DNA from: an uncultured Clostridia bacterium
GTDB lineage: Bacteria; Bacillota; Clostridia; Christensenellales; Aristaeellaceae
Reading direction: 5' to 3'
NCBI GenBank assembly: GCA_934631055.1
Contig: CAKTXP010000146.1
Location: forward strand, 1-6,095
Length of the DNA stretch: 6,095 bases
In this document: piece after piece, positions 1 to 4,841 of the stretch
Numbering within the stretch: the stretch's first letter is position 1
Layout: each line of letters begins with the position of its first letter
Program-made: the position numbers and the translations under genes
The notes under the pieces: model-generated
Told to the model about the DNA's origin: nothing
Database searches by the model: none
Seen by the model: only the letters and a program-made list of their open reading frames with translations

Positions 1-26
1 AAGCTTTATGCAATTTCCTATAAGCC

Positions 27-57
27 AAAAAGGGAATGCCCCTTTCGGAGCATCCCC
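27..57 (-). terminator. Intrinsic terminator of the ABC importer operon
   Basis: In the minus-strand transcript an 11-bp stem (arms at 57-47 and 42-32) closes on a GAAA tetraloop at 46-43. It contains only two G-U wobbles and is followed at once by five U residues (31-27). It begins 16 nt after the stop codon of the second permease. A GNRA loop, a GC-rich stem and a U-run together make a textbook Rho-independent terminator. The remaining bases, 1-26, show nothing recognisable. Confidence 0.93.
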
Positions 58-73
58 TCACGATTTAAAATTC

Positions 74-1120
74 TCAGCCCTTGACTGCGCCTGCCGTTAC
101 GCCGTCCATGAACTGCCTCTGCGCGAGGAAGAACACGACCAGCGACGGGACGATGGAGATGAGCGAGACCGCCATGACGCGGTTCCATGCAAAACCCGTG
201 TCCGCGTCCATGCTCATGCGAACGAACAGCGTCGCCGGATAGCGGGCTGGCGTGTTGACGTAGAGCAGCGGACCCATGAAGTCGTTGCTCGACCACATGA
301 ACTGGAACAGTCCCGCGGAGACCATCGCCGGCCAGAGCATCGGCACGAGTACGAGAACCAGCGTCTGCATGATGTTGCAGCCGTCGATCTTCGCCGCTTC
401 GTCCAGCTCGCGCGGAATGTTGCGCATGAACTGAATGAGCATGTAAACGAAATAAGTCTCCTGCGCAAACAGCGTCGGCACGATAAGGGCCAGATAGTAC
501 GGCGAATCGACCCAGCCGAAGTTTCGGTACATCAGGAACTGCGGGATATTCAGCACGACCTGCGGCAGGAACAGCGTCGCCATCAGGACGGCGAACAGGA
601 AGTTGCGTCCGCGGAACTTAAAGCGCCCGAAACCGTAAGCCGTAATCGTCGAGGAGATCACCGTGAAGATGACCTTCGGGATGACGTACTTATAGGTGTT
701 GAGCATCGCCTGCCAGATGTTGATATCGCCGCCGTAGTTGTTCATCGCCGCCTTATAGCCTTCCATCGTCGGGCGGGACGGGATCAGGCTCAACGTAGAG
801 AAGATCTCATTATTGTCCTTGAACGTCGCGCTGATCATCCACAGCAGCGGATAGACCATGAACACGCCGACCGCGATCAGGATGACATAGCGGATAGTCG
901 TACTCATCGCGTGCTGAGCGCGCAGGCTGACGCGCGTGAAGATCAGCCGATACAGTACGATAAACAGGATGACGCCGCCCAGCAGCAGATAAAAGTTCTT
1001 CATCTGCCCGATAGACGCGGCAACGCCGGTCGCCGTCGCGACATCGACGCTTGCGCCGTAGAAGCCCACGCCGAGCAAGCCGATGCTCAGGGCGAGGAAA
1101 ATGATGCTTGCGATACTCAT
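74..1120 (-). CDS. CUT1-family sugar ABC transporter permease (MalG-like), with N-terminal two-helix extension
   Basis: One of the two membrane subunits of a binding-protein-dependent sugar importer. The 348-residue product has the MalG-type core from about residue 76, with six hydrophobic segments (roughly 77-98, 145-165, 173-193, 207-230, 257-279 and 316-335). The cytoplasmic EAA loop, which docks on the ATPase, starts EAAKIDG at residue 241, and the C-terminus has the typical QRQFMDGVTAGAVKG ending. About 70 residues precede the core and contain two extra hydrophobic segments (about 4-21 and 43-60), so the protein is longer than the usual 270-300 residues. The start at 1120 is supported by a GGAGGGG ribosome-binding site lying in the end of the upstream permease gene. 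The internal Met72 (907) has no such site. The gap to the upstream permease is 3 nt, so the two are probably translationally coupled. Family call is firm; the substrate is inferred from neighbouring pectin-type hydrolases. Confidence 0.93.
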   Translation of the reverse strand: MSIASIIFLALSIGLLGVGFYGASVDVATATGVAASIGQMKNFYLLLGGVILFIVLYRLIFTRVSLRAQHAMSTTIRYVILIAVGVFMVYPLLWMISATFKDNNEIFSTLSLIPSRPTMEGYKAAMNNYGGDINIWQAMLNTYKYVIPKVIFTVISSTITAYGFGRFKFRGRNFLFAVLMATLFLPQVVLNIPQFLMYRNFGWVDSPYYLALIVPTLFAQETYFVYMLIQFMRNIPRELDEAAKIDGCNIMQTLVLVLVPMLWPAMVSAGLFQFMWSSNDFMGPLLYVNTPARYPATLFVRMSMDADTGFAWNRVMAVSLISIVPSLVVFFLAQRQFMDGVTAGAVKG

Positions 1121-1123
1121 CTC

Positions 1124-2071
1124 TTAGCCCCTCCCATCGTCGTCGGAATAGTAGACCCACTTCTTCTGGCTCACGAACGCGATGATGGTCAACACCATGA
1201 CGATCACGAACATGACCCATGCCATCGCGGAGGACATACCGACCTTATAATCCTTGAACGCCGTGTTATAAACGATCAGGGAGATGAGCGTCGTCGCGTT
1301 GCGCGGTCCGCCGTTGGTGATGATGTACGGTCCGTTGAACTCCTGGAACGCCTGCACCAGCTGCGTCACCAGGTTGTAGAAGATGACTGGAGAGATCAGC
1401 GGAATGGTGATGGAGATGAACTGGCGTCCCTTGGTCGCGCCGTCGATGGAAGCCGCTTCGTAGAGATCCTCCGGCACGCCCTTGAGCGCCGCCAGGAACA
1501 GAACCATCGCCGAACCGAACTGCCATACGCGCAGCAGACAGATGATGAACAGCGCCCAGTTCTTATCCGCCAGGAAGTTGATGGATTCAAAGCCTAGCAT
1601 CGCCAGAATGGTGTTCACCACGCCGTCGTTCTTGAACAGCGCTTTCCAAAGCACAGCAATCGCGACCGAGCCGCCGAGGATGGACGGCACATAGTACGCC
1701 GTGCGGAACAGTCCCACACCCTTGATCTTAAAATTGAGGATATAGGCGATAAAGAGCGCGAAAATCAGCTTCAGCGGAACCGTCATGAACGCATAGGTGA
1801 ACGTGACCTGAAGCGCCTTGATGTTCTTGGTCTTGGTGAACGCATCGATATAGTTCTGGAAACCGACGACATTCTGCACGCCCTTAAACAGGTCGTAATC
1901 CGTAAAGCTGTAAACCAGCGAGGATACGAACGGATAGAGCTTGAAGATGCAGAAACCGATCAGCCACGGCAGAACGAGGATAAAGCCCATGTAGCCCTGT
2001 TCCAGCTTGCTCAGCCCGCGCCGCCTTCTGAGATCCTGGCGCGCGGCAGAAGACCCTCCCGTTTTCGTCAT
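1124..2071 (-). CDS. CUT1-family sugar ABC transporter permease (MalF/UgpA/LplB-like)
   Basis: First membrane subunit of the importer, 315 residues. A basic cytoplasmic N-terminus (RRRR at 15-18) leads into six hydrophobic segments (about 28-54, 86-112, 122-146, 171-196, 220-245 and 281-302). The EAA loop is visible as EAASIDGA from residue 205, and the family sequence YIITNGGPRNAT lies at 249-260. Length and layout are normal for this subunit. The frame is also open to a TTG at 2092, but the ATG at 2071 is preferred because a purine-rich Shine-Dalgarno tract (2086-2077) lies 5 nt before it. A start at 2092 would place that tract inside the coding region. The gene follows the binding-protein gene after an 87-nt spacer with a hairpin and precedes the second permease by 3 nt. 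No ATPase gene is present, as is common for importers sharing an MsmX/MsmK-type ATPase. Confidence 0.95.
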   Translation of the reverse strand: MTKTGGSSAARQDLRRRRGLSKLEQGYMGFILVLPWLIGFCIFKLYPFVSSLVYSFTDYDLFKGVQNVVGFQNYIDAFTKTKNIKALQVTFTYAFMTVPLKLIFALFIAYILNFKIKGVGLFRTAYYVPSILGGSVAIAVLWKALFKNDGVVNTILAMLGFESINFLADKNWALFIICLLRVWQFGSAMVLFLAALKGVPEDLYEAASIDGATKGRQFISITIPLISPVIFYNLVTQLVQAFQEFNGPYIITNGGPRNATTLISLIVYNTAFKDYKVGMSSAMAWVMFVIVMVLTIIAFVSQKKWVYYSDDDGRG

Positions 2072-2076
2072 TGGAT

Positions 2077-2086
2077 CTCCCCTCCC
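2077..2086 (-). promoter_or_regulatory. Ribosome-binding site deciding the MalF-like permease start
   Basis: The minus strand reads GGGAGGGGAG followed by 5 nt and ATG (2071-2069). This strong Shine-Dalgarno tract fixes the start at 2071 rather than at the in-frame TTG at 2092. Confidence 0.8.
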
Positions 2087-2110
2087 TTTCAAATAGAAGA
2101 ATATAAATCA

Positions 2111-2138
2111 GAGCGGCTTAACTGCTGCCAAGCCGCTC
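2111..2138 (-). terminator. Intercistronic hairpin, likely partial terminator or 3' mRNA stabiliser after the binding-protein gene
   Basis: A perfect 9-bp inverted repeat (GAGCGGCTT at 2111-2119 against AAGCCGCTC at 2130-2138) has a 10-nt loop. It begins 19 nt after the binding-protein stop codon. The transcript beyond it is U-rich but interrupted (2110-2091, UGAUUUAUAUUCUUCUAUUU), so it should terminate only part of the time. In sugar importer operons such hairpins, between the binding-protein gene and the permease genes, let the binding protein be made in excess over the membrane subunits. Whether this one terminates or only blocks 3' exonucleases cannot be told from sequence. Confidence 0.72.
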
Positions 2139-2157
2139 CGATCTTCAGGTTCAGAAA

Positions 2158-3423
2158 TTACTTGGCAAGCACTTCGGTGATGCCGTCGCTGAGGGTCTGG
2201 GCAGCCTCCTCAATGGAGTAATCCTTGTAGGAAAGACCATCCATCACATCATAGTACACGCCATCGCTGTTCTTGAGCGCGCTGTTCTCGAACTTCGGAT
2301 CCAGCTTGTTGGAGCACCAGTCGAGAACCTTCGCGTTCGCCTCGGCGACCTTCGCGTTGAGCAGACCTTCCTGCGCGCAAAGCTCGTTCGCCTTCTTGCT
2401 CAGCGGGATGCCGCGCTGGCTGTTCATCAGCTTGGCGCCCTCGTCGCTGTTGAGCAGGAACTCGATCAGCTGAGCCGCCGCCTGCTTGTCTTCCGCCGTG
2501 TTGGAGATGGCAAACGCCAGGGAGACCTTGGTGAAGCCGCCATGATATTCGCCCATATCGGCGAAGTAGTTGCCGACGACGAACTCCTGTCCCTCGTTCA
2601 GCGCCTTTTCAAACTTGCTCGCGGAGGAATCCCACTCGAAGATGCCGGCGTACTTGCCTTCCATCCACTTGGGGTTCTTGTCCAGGCTGTCCGCGCCGTC
2701 GCCGGTCAGGGTCTCGGAGGTCGGGATGACGTGGTTGTCTTCCAAGCTCTGGATGAACTCAAGACCCTTGGCGATCTCTTCAACCGTGTAGTTGAGCTGG
2801 CCGTCGGCAACCCAGTCCTTGCCGTAGACGCTCTCCAGATAGTAGACCATCAGGATCATCTTGTCGTAAGCGCCCAGCGCCAGCGGGTAGCAGTCGTCGC
2901 CGAGCTTCTCAGCGAACACCGGGCCAGCCGCCATCAGGTCGGCAAGCGTCGTCGGAACAGCCAGACCAGCCTTCTCGAAGGAAGTCTTGTTCCAGTAGAA
3001 AATACGGCCGGTCATGGCAACCGGAATCGCCAGCAGCTGTCCGTCGATGGTGCACTGCGCCAGCGCGCCCTCGTTGAACTGGGACAGGTCGATGATGTCG
3101 GCGACCTGGTTGAGGTCATAGAACTTGCTGGAGCCGTCCGCGTTGGTGAAGGAGTAGAGCCAGTTCCAGTTGATCTGGTTCACATCGAAAGCGGAGTCAG
3201 AAGCGAAGTACTGGCTCATCTTGTCTTCCCAGCCGCTCCACGCGCTGTAAGTGCAGGTCACGTCGATACCGGTCGCCGCTTTGAAGGCGTCCACCGCCTG
3301 CTGGGTCGCTTCGTGACGGGAGTCGCCGCCCCACCAGGAGAAGGTCAGGGAACCTTCCGCCATCGCGCCAACGGCAGTCAGCGCCAGCGCCAGGGTCAGC
3401 AGGCATGCGATAATCTTTTTCAT
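2158..3423 (-). CDS. Extracellular sugar-binding protein of ABC importer (SBP family 1, UgpB/MalE-like)
   Basis: The capture subunit of the importer, 421 residues, normal for the family. Residues 1-22 form a signal peptide: MKK, a hydrophobic core, then AMA before Glu23, which looks like a type I signal peptidase site. The mature protein starts with the family's first beta strand (LTFSWWGGDSRHE at 26-38) and is rich in Trp/Tyr typical of sugar-binding clefts (NWNWLY, IFYWNKTSFEKAGL, WMEGKYAGIFEW). The IFYWNKTSFEKAG segment is a hallmark of family 1 sugar-binding proteins. The signal peptide has no cysteine at the mature N-terminus; the only nearby IIAC (residues 4-7) comes before the hydrophobic core and is a poor lipobox. 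Lipid anchoring, usual in Gram-positives, is therefore not evident. The ATG at 3423 is preceded by AAGGAGAG. The gene heads the importer unit and has its own promoter. The ligand is not readable from sequence; pectic oligosaccharide is inferred from the GH105 and GH28 neighbours. Confidence 0.94.
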   Translation of the reverse strand: MKKIIACLLTLALALTAVGAMAEGSLTFSWWGGDSRHEATQQAVDAFKAATGIDVTCTYSAWSGWEDKMSQYFASDSAFDVNQINWNWLYSFTNADGSSKFYDLNQVADIIDLSQFNEGALAQCTIDGQLLAIPVAMTGRIFYWNKTSFEKAGLAVPTTLADLMAAGPVFAEKLGDDCYPLALGAYDKMILMVYYLESVYGKDWVADGQLNYTVEEIAKGLEFIQSLEDNHVIPTSETLTGDGADSLDKNPKWMEGKYAGIFEWDSSASKFEKALNEGQEFVVGNYFADMGEYHGGFTKVSLAFAISNTAEDKQAAAQLIEFLLNSDEGAKLMNSQRGIPLSKKANELCAQEGLLNAKVAEANAKVLDWCSNKLDPKFENSALKNSDGVYYDVMDGLSYKDYSIEEAAQTLSDGITEVLAK

Positions 3424-3553
3424 TACGATTCGCTCTCCTTAAAAAATAATATTCGTTCTGTCGGTCGCCCGACGTGAAGGGGATCGCCATCCCCTTTCAG
3501 CCTTTTCACAACGCACATCGGTTTATTTCGTCCGTCATCTGTTCCCTCTGTGC
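3424..3553 (-). promoter_or_regulatory. Structured 5' leader of the importer mRNA
   Basis: From a transcription start predicted near 3553, the leader runs about 130 nt to the binding-protein ATG. It contains two consecutive perfect hairpins: an 8-bp stem with a 4-nt loop (3496-3489 against 3484-3477) and a 5-bp GC-rich stem with a 4-nt loop (3473-3469 against 3464-3460). An A/U-rich stretch ending in six U residues (3446-3441) and the ribosome-binding site AAGGAGAG (3440-3433) follow. A short open frame (3538-3506, MTDEINRCAL) with an upstream AGAGGG lies ahead of the hairpins. I do not recognise a known riboswitch class. The hairpins may control translation, transcription or mRNA stability. 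Confidence 0.45.
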
Positions 3554-3559
3554 ATATTC

Positions 3560-3588
3560 ATTATAATTTTCTGTGCAAGTTGTGTCAA
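3560..3588 (-). promoter_or_regulatory. Consensus SigA-type promoter for the importer operon
   Basis: On the minus strand a perfect -35 box TTGACA (3588-3583) and a perfect -10 box TATAAT (3565-3560) are separated by exactly 17 bp. This is the full consensus for the housekeeping sigma factor. It lies in an AT-rich stretch between the GH105 and binding-protein genes. It gives the importer its own transcription start, independent of the hydrolase genes. So strong a promoter would normally need repression to be regulated, and short repeats overlap it (see findings). Confidence 0.9.
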
Positions 3589-3629
3589 GTGCATAAAATG
3601 GAAATCAATCTCTTGTGCGAAACTTTGTT

Positions 3630-3658
3630 AGGTTGAGCGATTAACCCGCGCTCAACCT
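3630..3658 (-). terminator. 29-bp inverted repeat after GH105: weak terminator or operator
   Basis: AGGTTGAGCG (3630-3639) and CGCTCAACCT (3649-3658) form a perfect 10-bp inverted repeat around a 9-nt centre. It begins 16 nt downstream of the GH105 stop codon, where a terminator would be expected. However, the minus-strand sequence after the stem (AACAAAGTTTCGC) lacks a U-run, so it is not a standard intrinsic terminator. It also sits about 41 bp upstream of the importer -35 box, so it could be a binding site for a dimeric regulator. Both readings remain open. Confidence 0.5.
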
Positions 3659-3674
3659 TTGCATAGTTTTGCGC

Positions 3675-4754
3675 TCAAGCACCAAGAGCGCAGCATGCCA
3701 TCAGGAACGGCGCGGTTCCCTTCGTGTCTCCGCTGCATACGACTTCGTGGATATAGTACGAATAACTGCCGCTTCTGTACGGTTCACCGCCCAGCCCCGC
3801 GACTTTGCAGATTTGGGTCAGCTCAGGGAAGCCGTCCGCCGCGGTCACGACGTTCTTCTCCCAGAGCGCGTCCATGCTCGCCTTTGCCGCGTCCAGCGCT
3901 TCCTGACCGCAGAGCCCCAGCTCCGCGCCCTTGCACAATCCGTAGATGAACATCGCCGAGCAGGAGGATTCCGCGTAGTTCTCCTCGTTGGCGGGCATGT
4001 CCATCACCTGATGCCAGAGCAGATCATCTCCCCGCGCCGCCATCACCGCCGCAAGCAGCGACTTCATCTGCGCGGCGATCGTCTCATAGCCCGGATGCGT
4101 CTTGGGCAGAACGCTCAGCACATCGGCATGCGCCATCACGAACCAGCCCATCGCGCGCCCCCAGACATGCGGAGAAAGTCCGGTCTGCGGATCTGCCCAT
4201 TTCTGCGCCTTCGCGCTGTCCCACGCATGCGCATGCAGTCCGCTGGGAAGGCGCGTCTTTTCAAAGATAAGCGTCATCTGCTTGACCGCCATATCCGCCC
4301 ATTCCGTCTCGCCGAACGTCTCGGCAAACTCCGCCATGAACGGGCACGCCATGTAGATGCCATCCAGCCACATCTGCTGGGGATAGAGCTTCTTATGCCA
4401 GAAACCTCCCTCCGGCGTGGTCGGCTGTCCCTTCAGCTGCTCGATGAGCCTGCGGCAGGCTTTTTCATACTTCGCTTCGCCGGTCGCCTTGTACAGCCGC
4501 AGGGCGGTGCGCCCCATGCAGATCATATCCAGATTATATTTCTCCGGCTCGTAGGTTAGAATCTCGCCGTCCGCCGTCACATACTGGTCTACGTTCTGCT
4601 TTGCCGCGTCGTAAAACCGCTTGTCGCCGGTCTTTTCGTATACGTCAAGCCACGCCTTCGTGATGATGCCGCGTTCGTAGCACCAGTGATAGTTGTACTC
4701 CTGCTCGCGGATAAGCGTGCCTTCGCCCGCTCGGATGGTCTTTTCGCAGTTCAT
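3675..4754 (-). CDS. GH105 unsaturated galacturonyl/rhamnogalacturonyl hydrolase (YteR/YesR family)
   Basis: A glycoside hydrolase expected to remove the 4,5-unsaturated galacturonate from the non-reducing end of oligosaccharides released by pectate or rhamnogalacturonan lyases. The reaction goes through hydration of the double bond. The 359-residue length fits the alpha6/alpha6-barrel family (YesR and YteR are of similar size). Visible landmarks are YNLDMICMGR (73-82), MWLDGIYMACPFMA (128-141) with Asp131 at the position of the catalytic acid/base of YteR, SPHVWGRAMGWF (194-205), YAESSCSAMF (260-269), and the C-terminal GSYSYYIHEVV (329-339) followed by DTKGTAPFLMA. There is no signal peptide, so the enzyme is cytoplasmic and acts on imported oligomers. 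A GGGG-containing ribosome-binding site lies 8 nt before the ATG. It follows the GH28 gene in the same direction after an 87-nt spacer and is probably co-transcribed with it. The exact substrate (rhamnogalacturonan-type versus other unsaturated uronides) is not certain. Confidence 0.94.
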   Translation of the reverse strand: MNCEKTIRAGEGTLIREQEYNYHWCYERGIITKAWLDVYEKTGDKRFYDAAKQNVDQYVTADGEILTYEPEKYNLDMICMGRTALRLYKATGEAKYEKACRRLIEQLKGQPTTPEGGFWHKKLYPQQMWLDGIYMACPFMAEFAETFGETEWADMAVKQMTLIFEKTRLPSGLHAHAWDSAKAQKWADPQTGLSPHVWGRAMGWFVMAHADVLSVLPKTHPGYETIAAQMKSLLAAVMAARGDDLLWHQVMDMPANEENYAESSCSAMFIYGLCKGAELGLCGQEALDAAKASMDALWEKNVVTAADGFPELTQICKVAGLGGEPYRSGSYSYYIHEVVCSGDTKGTAPFLMACCALGA

Positions 4755-4781
4755 GGCGCTTTCCCCTTTCCGTCCTTGAAT

Positions 4782-4835
4782 AGCCCTCTCGGCTCTCCTT
4801 TGGGGAAGAGCTGTCCCGAAGGGGCTGAGAGGGCT
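4782..4835. repeat. Intergenic palindromic repeat forming a three-way-junction structure
   Basis: The outer arms AGCCCTCTC (4782-4790) and GAGAGGGCT (4827-4835) are a perfect 9-bp inverted repeat. Inside are two further hairpins: GCTCT/AGAGC (4792-4796 with 4807-4811, with a further CC/GG pairing) and GTCCC/GGGGC around a GAA loop (4813-4817 with 4821-4825). The result is a compact cloverleaf filling most of the GH28-GH105 spacer. From memory it has the shape and core wording (GGCTCTCC, GAGCTGTC, GGCTGAGAGGG) of a small palindromic repeat scattered through intergenic regions of gut Clostridia genomes. Only one copy is in this window, so dispersal cannot be shown here. There is no U-run on the minus strand, so it is not an ordinary terminator. 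Confidence 0.65.
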
Positions 4836-4841
4836 TGTTCT

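Noticed and set aside
1..6. The window starts exactly with AAGCTT (a HindIII site)
   Set aside because: It might mark a cloned-fragment boundary, but a single 6-bp match at the edge can be chance and says nothing about biology.
8..1597. A 529-codon open frame on the plus strand opposite both permease genes
   Set aside because: Its product is dominated by Arg, Asp, His and Glu with no domain or hydrophobic core, as expected for the antisense of GC-rich membrane-protein codons. It lies wholly opposite two well-supported permeases and has no convincing ribosome-binding site.
2542..3477. A 311-codon open frame on the plus strand opposite the binding-protein gene
   Set aside because: It is antisense to a clear family 1 binding protein, runs past its start into the leader, and shows no recognisable motif. 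It is a compositional shadow.
3197..3490. A 97-codon minus-strand frame overlapping the leader and the start of the binding-protein gene
   Set aside because: It is out of frame with the binding protein, has an Arg/Gly-rich product without motifs and no ribosome-binding site. The signal peptide of the true frame is unmistakable.
3424..3674. Catabolite-repression (cre) site in the control region
   Set aside because: I looked for the TGNAANCGNNNNCA-type consensus on both strands and found no acceptable match.
3669..4559. A 296-codon open frame on the plus strand opposite GH105
   Set aside because: Arg/His/Leu-rich, with no motif and fully opposite GH105 with its conserved motifs. It is an antisense shadow.
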